Shown here: positions 30,958-42,643 of the stretch, in pieces
How the letters are laid out: the number at the start of each line of letters is the position of its first letter
How positions within the stretch are numbered: the stretch's first letter is position 1
Origin: Cylindrotheca closterium
Taxonomy: Eukaryota; Bacillariophyta; Bacillariophyceae; Bacillariales; Bacillariaceae
Assembly (NCBI GenBank): GCA_933822405.4
Contig: CAKOGP040002091.1
Span: 562,504-626,503 of the forward strand
Length of the DNA: 64,000 bases
Direction: 5' to 3'
Translations under genes and position numbers: made by a program
The notes under the pieces: generated by a model
The model's database searches: none
What the model saw: only the letters and a program-made list of their open reading frames with translations
What the model was told of the DNA's origin: nothing

Positions 30958-31153
30958 ACCAATTTTTCACCTTGTGCCAACCGTTGCATCACCACGATTT
31001 TAGCAATTTCAGTTCGACTCACTCCTTGACAATGAGTTATATATTGTCTATGTCATTTGTTGACGCTGGATCTTTCCAGGCAGATGGTTACGCATCCGAA
31101 AATTTTTGTTTTCTATTAGTCTTGTACATTTACATATCATTCCTCGAAGCAGT

Positions 31154-32431
31154 TCAAGAACTAAATTGAAATCGTCGAGCAATTCTATCCTTCTTTGACA
31201 TACAATGCTGTTGATAATTACAGTACAACGACAGGTCAAATTGAAATTTCTCTTCGACATTTCCATAGTTCACTGAAACCGATGTTTCGTTCGAGTCCAT
31301 CCCCACGACAGGATAAAAGTTGGTTTTGGACAGGTAGTTCACAGACAATTTGTAAGAAGCATAGCCCCAAAACTTTCCATTCTTGGTTACAAAAATACCC
31401 CTTGCGGCGTAGTCGATTCCCATTCCCACTGTATCTCCAGCACCAAACGTTGGTGCGTATCTCAGAAGGTGACCTGAGAAGTGGTACAAACCACCGTTGT
31501 CACTGTGGTATCCATAACTCACCCCGTCCCATCCTGGAAGAGTCGATTGGTCGCACTCGGTCGACTCTTCTGCGAGTCCGATAGCGACGCAACCGTGACA
31601 TGGTCGTCGTTTGGAATCATCATCATTCCTTTGATCTATGATGGTGATTTCAAAGTAAGACACGAGTCTTGGTGTGACATTAATCGCATCGGTCATTTTG
31701 TATGGAGCCACAAAGGAACTCCATCTTGGTACCTTGCGAGAGAAAAAATTCTTGGCCTTTCCAATAAAAGTAGCTGGTTTGGAACGGATGAGAGTTGGAC
31801 GTGGCAATGGATGATTAGCTCTCATTGCACAGACGCATTCGATTCCAGTATGGCTAACTACATCATTATTCCCTTGTGGATTCACTTCTGCCATTGTTGA
31901 CGGTAGATTCTTTGGTATTTTCGAAAGAAGGAATGGGAGGTTGACTCCGTTGTATCTTGGATATGGATTCGGCAGTGCACTTGCATTTGGGATCTTGAGG
32001 TCGTCCTTCAGACAGAGAAATGGTGCCATGAGAGCTTGTGAATGCTCCGGCCCGAAAAGTCTGCTTGTTTGTGATGCCCATATAGAATGACCATCTTCAG
32101 CTGTAAGGAGGTACCGAATTGTTCGGTTCGCAGCCATCAAGGCACGGAGAGAAGGTACATCCAAAAAGGAAAAGACCTCCAGCAGCATGTCAGACGGTAT
32201 ACTCTCGACTGCGACGGTGGACTGTGAAGAATCATCACACGAGGTTGAGTCTTCAGGACGTTTCCATGTGATTTGCCCACTCGATGAGGCTAGAAGGTGA
32301 ATAGGCCTACTACCGCCCCGATTGCTCTTCCTCCTCGTCGCGGCATAACATATTTCATCACACTCGCTTATTTTCACAGCTTTTGAACCAGATGAAGAGT
32401 GGTCGATCTTGTACGAGATTTGTCGCACCAT
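31154..32431 (-). CDS. F-box and SPRY domain protein
   Basis: A single exon of 425 residues from ATG 32431. An F-box lies at about 77-122 (VESIPSDMLLEVFSFLDVPS, with further helix text after it). The C-terminal region from about 250 is a SPRY domain: VSYFEITIID, CVAIGLAEES, GWDGVSYGYHSDNG, FGAGDTVGMGIDY, IFVTKNGKFWG. F-box proteins are substrate receptors of SCF ubiquitin ligases, and SPRY domains bind short peptides, so this is most likely an SCF adaptor recruiting a peptide-bearing target. The F-box/SPRY combination is also found in the animal FBXO45 type. No targeting signal; nucleus or cytosol expected. Confidence 0.88.
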   Translation of the reverse strand: MVRQISYKIDHSSSGSKAVKISECDEICYAATRRKSNRGGSRPIHLLASSSGQITWKRPEDSTSCDDSSQSTVAVESIPSDMLLEVFSFLDVPSLRALMAANRTIRYLLTAEDGHSIWASQTSRLFGPEHSQALMAPFLCLKDDLKIPNASALPNPYPRYNGVNLPFLLSKIPKNLPSTMAEVNPQGNNDVVSHTGIECVCAMRANHPLPRPTLIRSKPATFIGKAKNFFSRKVPRWSSFVAPYKMTDAINVTPRLVSYFEITIIDQRNDDDSKRRPCHGCVAIGLAEESTECDQSTLPGWDGVSYGYHSDNGGLYHFSGHLLRYAPTFGAGDTVGMGIDYAARGIFVTKNGKFWGYASYKLSVNYLSKTNFYPVVGMDSNETSVSVNYGNVEEKFQFDLSLYCNYQQHCMSKKDRIARRFQFSS

Positions 32432-32677
32432 GGTACGACGACGCTTTCTTTTCTTTCTTTGATGCTTTCCATTTTCAGAGACGAGAATATCAAGAACGAG
32501 AAGTTTGTGAATTTTTTAATCAGATTTTAGCAATGCGTTGGCCTTTAGTAATGTATTTTTTGTCTCTTTCCACATTGCTCCTGTGGCAACCTGTTGCCTC
32601 TTTCTGTCGATCTCGAATAGTCGCCTGCTTTCTTCAGCTGCTGAATGCCATGCATAGAAATCTGATAACTTCAGCGG

Positions 32678-34254
32678 CTACACGATCTGGCGGCTTGGAG
32701 GGTCGTACATATCTTGATCCAGCATGCCTTCGCCAAGTGGGTTATCTTCATGATGTCTCCTCCGGTGCAACCCATTCAAAGACGGAAAACGACTTTCTCT
32801 AATTTCCTCACCTATTCGTTGGCGGTACGATCTGAACCATTCGCTGATATCGGATACTTCGAAGCCTTGTAATATTGTAGACGGTCTTTCATGTGGTGGG
32901 CAGTACCCGCTTGTAAAGGCATAAGGATCTCGAGGCATGTTGTTTAGCATTTCGAAACCCAGAATGAAGAAGGAAAAACCAGAGATAACAGTCCCCATGG
33001 CACCAGGTCCTGGAACACATTCATACTTCTCGCATACACCAACCACAAGGAAAAGTAGGGTGCAGAGTTGCGAGACTCCGGACATGACTGCAAGAACCAC
33101 TGCGACCTCCCATATTTTTTTCTTAGCATATCCGAGGATTAAATACGCAAACAAAACTGCAAGTGCAAGGGTACCTCCCATGATCCCAATAACACCGGCA
33201 AGTCGTGGAATCACTGTAGCATCTGCCTCGTCATCGTAACCGTATGAAGTGCAGGATACGCCGCTGTCGCCTCCAGGTGAGTACCTCCAGAGACCGTATC
33301 TCAATTTTTCCTCAAAGAAGACACCAGAGGCATCGTCATCTCCAGCGTATCCCACAATGTTAGCTGTAAAGAATGCACAAGATGCTTGGGCCCATACACT
33401 TGCAAACAATCCGGAGAATAAGGACAGGAACCCGACGCCGAGGAGGTGGACAACGCGGACACGTTTGTCAACAAGTGCAGCTCTAATTGCCGACTCATCT
33501 TCTTCCGACCCATTTGTGGCTAGATTAGTATAAAGATAAAATGCATGAGTAAAGGCTTCCATTCGTAGTATTCCGTTCTCGCTGCTGTCGACGTACCGGT
33601 ACCGTTGTTACGTGAATCAGGCATCGAATTTGATATTTCCATCTGGCAACGTGTTGGACTGCGATTTTGCCCCTCAATTGTATTTACTAAATGAGTAGCT
33701 TCTGAAGAAAGCTCTTTTTGTTGGCTCAATCCAGCGTTGTCATTTGCCATCGCCGCCATCATCTGTTGGCCAGATGGTTCTTCACCAGAATTGTCAGAAG
33801 TATTAGACATGACTGACAATACAGCTTCCAAAGCAGAATTTGAAGTTTCTTGTTTGAACGTGATTTTGTTTGATGCCTCTGATGATGACGAATCCATCAA
33901 GCTGCTGGCTGATCCGAGTCCAAGATTCAAAGATGTTGCTGGACTTGGTGGATCCCATCCACCATCACCACTGCCTCCTGAAATTGCTGATACTGGTGTT
34001 TGACAATCGGATGATCCATCTATTATTCCTGAATCTCTAGAACCAGACATTGCAACCAAGAAATGAGGAACTCCAGGAGCATTGTCTGGTGTCATGTTTA
34101 CGAGAGGGCCATTGAGGACTGGCTCGAACGAAAGATTCTGTTTGTCAGCTGGGACAATAGTTTCTCCATTGCAAGCTCCTTGTAGCTTTTGACTTTGCGA
34201 TAGCTTCTGGCCATCCTCAGCGCATGGATTTCCCTGTTCACCGTCAATTGTCAT
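32678..34254 (-). CDS. Four-helix membrane protein with long disordered N-terminus
   Basis: Exons 34254-33597 and 33519-32678 (77-nt intron, GTACGT donor, CTAG acceptor, phase 1) give 499 residues. The ATG at 34254 (MTIDGEQG) is the first in frame. The first 219 residues are Ser/Asn/Gly-rich and look disordered. The membrane domain in exon 2 has helix 1 with CAFFTANIVGY, a loop with FGLW-like YGLWRYS and two cysteines (GVSCTSYG), then helices 2 and 3, C-x(4)-CVPGPGAMG and helix 4. The same order of elements occurs in the protein at 9984-10814, so I consider them distant relatives. The C-terminal tail is basic. Function unknown. Confidence 0.72.
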
Positions 34255-34586
34255 GGTGTTTGTGGGAGACAGCAACGTTGGTACCGGTAAGCAAAAAGTT
34301 GTGAGAAAACTAGCATTGATTTTTGAACATGTGTCACATGTGTCGCAGATGACATCACAGACAAATTCAAAACCGAACTTGAAACACACGTCTGGCCTTC
34401 ATCTGAGCGTCTTGCTTTCGTCCGACGGTACTCAGTGGCGGGCCAACTTCATCGGTACTGAAGATCACACTGTTTAGATGATTCCTACCATAGGTACTGT
34501 TAGCACAAATGAATAATAATCAAACACTGGGCCTATTATTACACTCTACTGTATGTTCCTGCATCTTGTTTATCTATCTATCTCTA
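34255..34586. other. Intergenic stretch, no gene seen
   Basis: 332 bp between two minus-strand genes. It holds a short tatctatctatct run near 34570 and a palindromic TGTGTCACATGTGTC word near 34329. Nothing else recognised. Confidence 0.4.
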
Positions 34587-35537
34587 TTATTCGTTAAAAG
34601 CGCAGTCAAAAGGTGTCTTCAGCAGATACTCGTCTAGATCCAATTCAAGATTCTTCTTCCCATCTGCAAGCATCCACGAGGGAACTTGATCTTCTTCGTA
34701 TAGCTCGCTCAGTTTTGCCTTTTTCCTTCCAGACAAGAACTGAATCTTTGCTTTCGTTTTGCTTCCAATGAATGGTTGGAAGATTTTCCAAAATAATGAA
34801 AACGACATTGGAGTATCAAGTAGGAAAATTCGATGGATTTGTCCTGCATAGTGATTCCGTAGTGTAGTAAGAAACTGCTTTGCGATGTCCCGAGGTGGTG
34901 CATGTTTGGTGACAGCAAACCCTGAAAAGTCTACCACGGCATTGATTAGCCCATCTTCAGACTTTGAGCATGCAATAGCTCGTTCAATGGAGTATACAGC
35001 CTCTTTCAACGTCCATTCCGAGTCATGACCTTGGGTCAAACGCGGAATGAAGAACAAGGTTGACCTCCCTGATTTGTCGTAACCTTGGACATACATTTTC
35101 TTGCTCTCCATTTGTTTCCGAAGACTTGTGGCATAATTACCACTTGGGCCGTCATCGAAGGACTTGACTAATCCAACAATGTCCATTCTTTTCCGGAATG
35201 ATAAGGTCGCCTTCAACTTATTCAAGGCAGATGTGACGGTCTTCTTGGACCTAACATATCGCAGTATTATTCTCTTCGCGTAATGCTCCCGTTTTGCGAC
35301 TTCAGGGCGCTTCACGTACTCGTAGCATGCGAGGGCTGCGGTTTCAATCTCATCGGGGGTAAGCTTTGACAGCACGAATTGAATACCTTCATGCTCTTCC
35401 TTCGTTACTGATGATTCTTCATGGTCATTCCCGGCAACATCGAGTGGCGCATCCTCTGGAAGCGATGAGGCAGACGTATCACATTCGTGTTTATCTCTAT
35501 CATGGAATAAAGAGTCCTCCTGTTCAACTTTGTGCAT
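34587..35537 (-). CDS. CRAL-TRIO (Sec14-like) lipid-transfer protein
   Basis: A single exon of 316 residues from ATG 35537. The N-terminal 50 residues are acidic. A CRAL-TRIO N-terminal helical region is present (RIILRYVRSKKTVTSALNKL). The lipid-binding domain includes YVQGYDKSGRSTLFFIPR, AVYSIERAI, INAVVDFSGFAV, LRNHYAGQIHRIFLLDTP and FWKIFQPFIGSKTKAKIQFL. This is the standard order for Sec14-type domains, which exchange phosphoinositides or other hydrophobic ligands between membranes. No GOLD or other C-terminal domain is attached. Probably cytosolic. Confidence 0.88.
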   Translation of the reverse strand: MHKVEQEDSLFHDRDKHECDTSASSLPEDAPLDVAGNDHEESSVTKEEHEGIQFVLSKLTPDEIETAALACYEYVKRPEVAKREHYAKRIILRYVRSKKTVTSALNKLKATLSFRKRMDIVGLVKSFDDGPSGNYATSLRKQMESKKMYVQGYDKSGRSTLFFIPRLTQGHDSEWTLKEAVYSIERAIACSKSEDGLINAVVDFSGFAVTKHAPPRDIAKQFLTTLRNHYAGQIHRIFLLDTPMSFSLFWKIFQPFIGSKTKAKIQFLSGRKKAKLSELYEEDQVPSWMLADGKKNLELDLDEYLLKTPFDCAFNE

Positions 35538-37075
35538 CGTTTCGATAATATCAGTGATGGAGTTAAATTTGTGAGTAGCGTTATGGCCATCAAGCAGTTT
35601 TCACACGATAGACGCGGAACTAGCAAAAGCTTCTCATTTTCACCAGCTCACTAGAACCACGAAAGAAGCGGGATTGAGCACTTCCAACTTCCGACCAAGC
35701 TTGCAAAATGAAAAGCGGTGAATGGAGCTATATAAAAAGTGGAAATTCTGTTCGAATTCCCCCTTTTATTCCGTGCTGAAACAGTTGGGCGCGGGCGCCC
35801 GATCAGATGACCAAAGTAACCCGGATATACAATGATGACACTATTGCAAAATCGTTAACCGAATCATTCAACACCATAAAGCACTTGTTTTCACCAGCTT
35901 CCTCATGGCGAACAAGAAACTAAACCGAGAGCAAGAGATAAAGAAGAGATTGATGATGAAAGCTGCTTGAAGCAGTTAGCACTTATGATGTGTTTTTCTT
36001 CTAATCCAACGAAGCGAAGCCACAGCCGCAAGCGAGGAGTCGGACCCCAAAACCGAGCCATCAAATGATAAAAGACAAGATTGAAACTGAAGCAGAGGAA
36101 GAAACATACGTTTCGCCAACAATCTACCGCCGTGGGGGCTGAAACGAACGAGCTGGATACTACTGGAGTCAGTGTTGCGGAGTCAGTGTTGCGGAGTCAG
36201 CGTTGCCCGCAAGTGGAATAATATTGCTTTGCTTTCTCCTTGCTCGTTGGCTTCGAAGATCGGCATGAGCGCTGTCGTCCACTGTGCAGACTGAAAAAAT
36301 GAGAGCATCTAAGATTTTCAGACGACGAAGCGGATGGAGGCAAACTCTTGCCAGCAAATGAAATGAGGTTGATTTGTCAATCTTCTAGTTGGCTTGCAAA
36401 TCAGCATCGGCGCTGCCTGTCATCAAGTGACCAGAGTGAAAGAAATCAGAACTGGGGAGATTTCAGGCGAATGGTGTGAGATACCAAGAATGCACAGCAT
36501 ATGAAGGCACTTGCGACTGTAGCTGAGGCAATACAAGGTTTCAGGGGTAGCAGCAGCAATTGCTTGGCGAAAATTCTCCAATGATTGATACCTACAAGCC
36601 AGCATGCTTCCTCAAAATAGCGCTCAAAGGTGATACATGGAAGAATAATGAGGAATATGACAACCCGCCTTGCAAATCAAATATGACGAAAACCTACAGA
36701 TCATGGCTAAATGATTGGTGTGCGCTTTTGCTTGCCCTATCAGGAGTAATAATGACCAGGTTTCCAGTTGTGTCTAGGCAACGAGCTCCTCCATGACATC
36801 CACAACAATATAGAATACAATATATTAACATTCGACTACAAAATTCAATCTAATTCTAAGCCAGTGTAGAGTTGAATTGTCATGTGGTGAGGTTTGGTAT
36901 GACTATCGTCGTCTGCACTTCGTTCATCCAATTTGCGAGTTTATTGTGAAAGTACTTTGATAGATCCAAATCCATGCTAAACATTCACACTAAACAAGGT
37001 CACAGCACCGCACCGTTGCCGTCCTGTAGTCCGGTATTTGAGGTATAGAGTACATGAGAATTTTTTTTATTCCTT
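35538..37075. other. Long intergenic stretch, no gene seen
   Basis: About 1.5 kb, the longest gene-poor gap here. It contains the 14-bp tandem repeat at 36165-36206 and two loosely similar segments near 36240-36275 and 36390-36425 (gttggctt... ggcgctg). Open frames are short and without domains. Confidence 0.5.
36165..36206. repeat. 14-bp tandem repeat, three copies
   Basis: Three head-to-tail copies of GGAGTCAGTGTTGC; the third has one T to C change. It lies in a gene-free region. Confidence 0.95.
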
Positions 37076-40000
37076 TTATTGCACTCCACTGGATACCTTG
37101 CTACTAGCAAAGTTTTCCGCTGCTGCTACAACGGCCTCAACGTCGGAACATTCAGGAGCTTGTCCCTGGGCATTTTCAGGTCTGCCGCCACCACGGCCTC
37201 CGCAAACCTCGAGTGTCGCTCGGATCCACTCATCAGCCTTCAGTCCGTTCTCAATGGCAGATGTTGGAACCAATGCAAAGGCAGCGATCTTGCCTCCACT
37301 TCCAACTTCCTCTTCACTCAATCCGAGGAAGGCAAGTTCGGGGGCAATCTTCTTAACAGCGTTTGTGATCTTTTGCGACGCTTTGGAATCAGCAGCAATG
37401 TCAACATTCAGTACCAGTGTCTTGCGTCCTGCAGCAATTGCTTCTTCCACCTCTTCCTTTACGACATTCATAATCTTGTCGACACGCTGGGCGAGTGCTG
37501 CCTTCTTGGCTTCATTTGCCTTCTTCTGGATTCCTTCTATCCGAGCTCTCAATTCAGCTTTGACAACAGCTGAAATGAATGCTGCATCAACATCCTTTCG
37601 AACGGCTCCAGCCTGCTTGTCAAGATCAGGAGTATCGACACCTAGCGCTTCAACCTCGGCAACAAGAGTTTCAAACTTCTCGCCTTCTTTTTTGGCCTGT
37701 ACAGCAGCATCTCTAGTGACGGCAGAAATACGACGAATGCCCTTGGCAACCGCAGTTTCTTCCACCAAGACGAAAGCCTCAGCTTCGGCAGTGTTGGAGA
37801 TGTGTGTTCCTCCGCAGAATTCGATGGAGGTGTCATCGCCAACCGAAACGACGCGGACTGGATCAGGATACACCTCTCCGAACACAGCGCGAACACCATC
37901 AATTTCTTGAGCTTCTGCCAGGGGCATAGTCTTTGCGGTTACCGAAAGTGAGTCAGCAACAACTTTTTGGCAAATTTCTTCCGTTTTTCGTAGCTGATCA
38001 ATGTTCATGGCCTTCTTGTTACTAAAATCAAATCGTAGCTTTTCATCATTGCACAGACTACCACGTTGTTCAACGCTATCGCCCAGCACTTCGCGTAGAG
38101 CAGCATTAAGGACATGTGTCATCGAATGGTTTGGAGCGATTTGACGTCTTCTGTCGTAGTCAACGCGGCAGTTAACGACAGCTCCAACTTCCAATGTTCC
38201 CTCTTCCAGGAGTCCACTGTGAAGAAGGAAGCCACCATAGGATTGCACGTCACGGACATCGAACAATCCAACAACATCTCCTGCCTCATCGAGGATTCGG
38301 AGTGTCCCCAAATCGGCTTCCTGACCACCAGCTTCAGCGTAGAAACTAGATTTATCCAACACAAGTCCAACAAAATCACCAGGTTGGGCTGCGGATCCCT
38401 TCTCCACGAAACCGTCGGGGCCGTAAATGGACATGACAGTTGCAGGAAGTTCTACATCCCACTTGTATTTGAAGCTATCGTCGGTAGCCAAGACACCATC
38501 GTCACTCAACGCTGCGGTCTGTTCGGCAATCAACTCTAGTCTTGGTGCTCCACCAGACTTTGCAGCTGCCCGCGCTTCTCGGGATCGTTTCTTTTGTGCC
38601 TCCATCTCGTTGGCAAATCCTTTGACATCGACACTGAGGCCAGCTTCTTCTGCCATTAACTCAGTCAAGTCAATCGGGAAACCAAGTGTATCATAAAGAT
38701 AGAAAGCCTTGTCTCCAGTAACAACATCTCCTCCATCGGCCTTGACTTCATCTTCAAGCTCACTAAAGTATTTGATACCCCGATCCAACATATTGGAGAA
38801 AGCTTGTTCTTCTTCGGCAATGACCTCTATGATGATGTCCTTCTTTTCGACCAGTTCAGGGTAAGCTCCGCCGAATACGTCGACGACAGTTGGGATGAGT
38901 TCCTGGAAGAAACCTGGGGGTGCCTTCAAGATTTGTTGACCGTATCTAGTGGCACGACGCAAGACTCTGCGCAGAACGTATCCGCGGCCCTCATTGTTGG
39001 GAACAGCACCATCGGCAATGGCAAATGAAAGAGTTCTGATGTGATCCGCAATAGCGCGGTATGCAGTATCCTTGACGGTCACATCTTCTTCTCCGAGCTT
39101 TCCCTCGTAGGGACCCACTTTAGAAAATTCTTCCAGCTTCTTAAAAATCGGTTGGAAAGCGTCAATGTCATAGTTGGAGCTTTGGTTCTGGAGGATACTG
39201 ACCAAGCGCTCCAATCCCATACCAGTATCAATATGTTTTTGCGGCAACTGTGCCAATCCCTTTTCGTCTCTATTGTATTGAATGAAAACAATGTTCCAAA
39301 TTTCGATGACATCTGGGTCATCAGCGTTCACAAGTGCGGAAGCATCGCGTCCTCCAATTCGGTCATAGTGAATCTCACTGCATGGACCACACGGGCCAGT
39401 GTCACCCATCTATCCAATGAAAATAGTCAATGTTTAGACGTGCAACAAAGCATCACTCAAGGCATCAAGTCAAAGTCTTACCTCCCAAAAGTTATCTGCG
39501 GCATTACAGCCGATCACCCTGTCCGCTGGGAGATACTTCAACCAAAACTCTTTCGCCTCGACATCCTCGCCAACACTTTCGTCTCCTTCAAAGTAAGTAG
39601 CGTACAATCTCTCTGGGTCTAGCTTGTATACCTCCGTGAGCAACTTCCAAGCCATATCAATCGCTTCCTCCTTGAAATAATCTCCGAAAGACCAAGTTCC
39701 AAGCATCTCAAAGAAAGTGTGATGGTATGTGTCTCGGCCGACATCTTCCAAATCGTTGTGCTTTCCACCAGCTCGGATGCACTTTTGTGAATTGGTCGCA
39801 CGCTTGAGCGATGCTAGAGGGCTGTTAGGATCGACTTGTCCCAAAAAGATTGGTTTGAACTGGTTCATTCCAGCGTTGGTGAACAGAAGGGTTGGGTCGT
39901 TCAAAGGCGCACATGGAGAACTTGGAGTCATCACGTGATCTTTCTCTTCAAAGAACTCCACAAAGGTGGAACGGACTTTGTCGGTTGTCCATTCGATGTC

Positions 40001-40120
40001 TGCACTCGCTGATAGTGTTCGGAATCGAGAACCCACCACACGGGAATGGCGTGGAATGAATGATCGCACTCTTGAAACCAAACACAACATGGCCAAAAAG
40101 TGAACAGTAGAGAAACGCAT
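37076..40120 (-). CDS. AARS: Alanyl-tRNA synthetase, organelle-targeted
   Basis: Exons 40120-39482 and 39409-37076 (72-nt intron, GTAAGA donor, ATAG acceptor, phase 0) give 990 residues. The leader [14 protein letters not shown] ending RSFIPRH fits a diatom plastid presequence. The class II catalytic core has [26 protein letters not shown] and, across the junction, [20 protein letters not shown]. The editing domain keeps its zinc ligands: HSMTH at 641-645 and C745/H749 in FCGGTH. A glycine-rich C-Ala domain closes the protein. It charges tRNA-Ala and hydrolyses Ser/Gly mischarges. There is no Met between the leader and the core that would give an obvious cytosolic form, so a separate cytosolic enzyme or dual targeting is expected. 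Confidence 0.95.
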
Positions 40121-40860
40121 GTCCAGGACTACGAGTCTATTCTCGCGTGCTCCTGCAATGAAGCTTCTGAGTATTCCAAACTCACGAGTTTATAGGTCGA
40201 TAGGTCCCTTTCCGAAGAAGGTAGAAACCTAGTTGAGCGAAGATGAGGAGTATCTAGGCTCGATCACGATGATGATGGGAGGAGATGACGGATGACGATT
40301 GATAGAATTTGACTCAGCTTGCAAAAACGCGCGAAATGACGTGCGTCAGAAGGTATGAAGCACTAAGCCAGTACTGTATCCATGACACTGAACAACTCAA
40401 TCTGCAGTGTTGCCTCCTTGTCTATTATTATTGTTGGCTGTGACGAATCGTCGTCGTCACAAAATGTTTGTCATGACAACAAACTTTGCATCGATCGCGC
40501 GAAGGGAATGACTTGTTCCCGTCTCACGAAGACGCTCGCCGGTGGCTCAATTTGGACTCACCCATCCTCCGCAATCGTCGAAAATTTACCCATGAGAGAC
40601 AAGGTTGACGGGAAACAAGATCTCACCTTGTTTGGAGGAAGCATTGCGTCAAGTTCTTCTCATGTTTGAGGTTCTACCCACATCAGTGTATACCGTGTCC
40701 TAGACATCTCCAGCTATGCGGTGCTGAAGGTACGAGAAAGCCACTGATGGAAGTTTTGCAGGTATAATTTCGAGGCTATTGTCATTTCTAAGTGTCGTAG
40801 GAGAACGTTTCTTCTACTACTAAAAGAGACGGCATTTGGCCCTTGTGTCAGCTTCATGGA
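40121..40860. other. Intergenic stretch, no convincing gene
   Basis: 740 bp between two minus-strand genes. A 95-codon ATG frame on the plus strand (40382-40669) has no domain, signal or repeat and is not called. Confidence 0.45.
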
Positions 40861-42333
40861 CTAGAAAAAGACACTTCCTGCAATCACAAGGAGGGCAAAT
40901 ACATGGGATGTCTTTACTCCTGAAGACTCGGCGTGTGCATGGTCGTGTTCAAGAGTACATGCAGCATCGTAAGAGAAACCACTGACAGTCATCGCAGTAG
41001 GCGTGAAGGGAAGAGTCGACTCGAACACATCGATCTCGCCTTCTTCAACGTGCGTTAGGCCAATGGCATACATAGAGCGAGTACCTGGAGTCGCCACAAA
41101 GGCCTGGCCAATACCTGCCGTGAAGGTCGCTTCGGAGCAAGCCGACATGTTGGGAACGATCTCTTTCTTGGCAACTTGAGTGAAGGATCCATCGGCAATC
41201 TCGAATACATGTAGGACGCCGTTAGGCAACAAGACCAGAAGATGCTCCCCTGTTCCGACTTCGAACTGGTAAGCACACTGACGAGAATCCGAGGGCAAAG
41301 TAAGAATGTTCGATTCTCCAATGGATGTCGAGGATGGAGAAAATGCCGCGAGATGGAATTCGGTACCACCACTGACTGTGTAACTCCCAACAATGTAATG
41401 TGAGTTCTTGTGGTAGGCGAAGCTTCCAATGCGAAAGCTGTCATACTTCTCATCCGGAGGGTAGGTGATTGCCCTGGAAGTATAGCCCCCGCCTTGAGGA
41501 TCGTACTCAACAACAACAATACCCCCGTGCACATCGTCACAGGCAAGTACAAAAGTGTTTTCAACGGAAGCGCTTCCATGAAAACCCGAACAATGAGTGT
41601 CGGGGTTAGAAGTATCCGAGAGTTCATGAAGAATATTTCCGTCATAGTCAACGACTTGGAACGTGGAAGGAAGGGATGAAGTTCCGGGAACGCGGTCGAC
41701 GCGGTCTTTGAGAGCCACAGAGTGGAGCAAGTGATTATCGTCGACAGGGATCGCCACACCGTGGTGAGTACCTTGGAGAACTCGAGAGTGAACGATCGCG
41801 CTCCCAGATGATCCAAGCATGGTTTCATCCAAAACGTGGACGGTAGTATTGACTTGAGGATCGGTACTAAAGGAACCATCGCAAAAGATCGCGATCTTGT
41901 CGTCATTACGGACTTGATGGATGGGGCGGGCACATTCGTCGATAATGGCATTTGAAACGATCGAAGGATCCGTGTATTCAACGTGGCCGTGGTCACCGTG
42001 AGAATCGTGCGAGAAGCCTGTGTTGATAACCCGAACAAAGCCATCCTGGTAGCCTAGTCCTTCTTGACCACGGTACTGTACAATAAGTGGGTCACCTGGT
42101 GGCCCGTAATACACAAGCTGTCCGGCACCGACACTTGGAAGCATCATGGTGGTCTCCTCTGTTAAATCTTGTAGTTTGCCCTCGGAAACATCAAAGACAT
42201 GAATCAGCGCACTCTGATTATCCGTCACGTACAGCTTACCGTGGGTGCACTCGTCCTCATGAGTTTGACTGTGGATTTTCAAAGGGACGAGAGCGTAAAG
42301 AAGAGCCTGAACGGCAAGTGGAGAAATCCTCAT
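40861..42333 (-). CDS. Secreted beta-propeller resembling zinc metallochaperone AztD
   Basis: A single exon of 490 residues from ATG 42333. Residues 1-23 are a signal peptide. The body is rich in beta strands with repeated hydrophobic-Asp/Gly turns, as in a beta-propeller. Opening GKLYVTDNQSALIHVFDV resembles the first blade of bacterial AztD. Histidine-rich stretches suit metal binding: SHDSHGDHGHVEY at about 108-120, and CSGFHGSA with a later ACDDVHGG. A second His cluster (EHDHAHAES) precedes a hydrophobic C-terminus (SHVFALLVIAGSVFF) that could be a GPI-anchor signal. I infer a cell-surface zinc-binding protein. The AztD link is by motif memory, not search. It is divergent from the EGF gene at 42644. 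Confidence 0.6.
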   Translation of the reverse strand: MRISPLAVQALLYALVPLKIHSQTHEDECTHGKLYVTDNQSALIHVFDVSEGKLQDLTEETTMMLPSVGAGQLVYYGPPGDPLIVQYRGQEGLGYQDGFVRVINTGFSHDSHGDHGHVEYTDPSIVSNAIIDECARPIHQVRNDDKIAIFCDGSFSTDPQVNTTVHVLDETMLGSSGSAIVHSRVLQGTHHGVAIPVDDNHLLHSVALKDRVDRVPGTSSLPSTFQVVDYDGNILHELSDTSNPDTHCSGFHGSASVENTFVLACDDVHGGIVVVEYDPQGGGYTSRAITYPPDEKYDSFRIGSFAYHKNSHYIVGSYTVSGGTEFHLAAFSPSSTSIGESNILTLPSDSRQCAYQFEVGTGEHLLVLLPNGVLHVFEIADGSFTQVAKKEIVPNMSACSEATFTAGIGQAFVATPGTRSMYAIGLTHVEEGEIDVFESTLPFTPTAMTVSGFSYDAACTLEHDHAHAESSGVKTSHVFALLVIAGSVFF

Positions 42334-42643
42334 AGTTCTTCAAACAAAAGGCTCAAAATGCGAGAGACTGATTTGTGAGTTCTCGAGAGATGCAAGCCGC
42401 CTGCGATCATTGGAAAATTTGGGCCTGATAGCCTAATACGAAATTAGGCTAGCCTGGCCTGGCCTTAAATAGGCCTTTCGCCCGTGAAGTCTAGCCTGTG
42501 CGGCATCGACAGAATCACGTTCTCATTTTTATAACCTAAACAGGAAAGCGAAACCAAAAACAAACGTTGCTGAAATCGCAGATCACAAGCAGGACGATTC
42601 ACATACTCGTGACATTACAGTCAAATACCAGGAAGCACTTCTC
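42334..42643. promoter_or_regulatory. Divergent intergenic region with short inverted repeat
   Basis: 310 bp between start codons at 42333 (minus) and 42644 (plus). An inverted repeat with arms AGCCTAAT and ATTAGGCT lies at about 42430-42451, next to a run of CCTGGCCTGGCC. Whether it is regulatory is unknown. Confidence 0.4.

Noticed and set aside
36560..36796. 78-codon plus-strand frame in the long gap
   Set aside because: No domain, signal or homology; ordinary length for chance in this base composition.
40382..40669. 95-codon ATG frame on the plus strand
   Set aside because: No signal, repeat or domain, and no typical gene context; likely chance.
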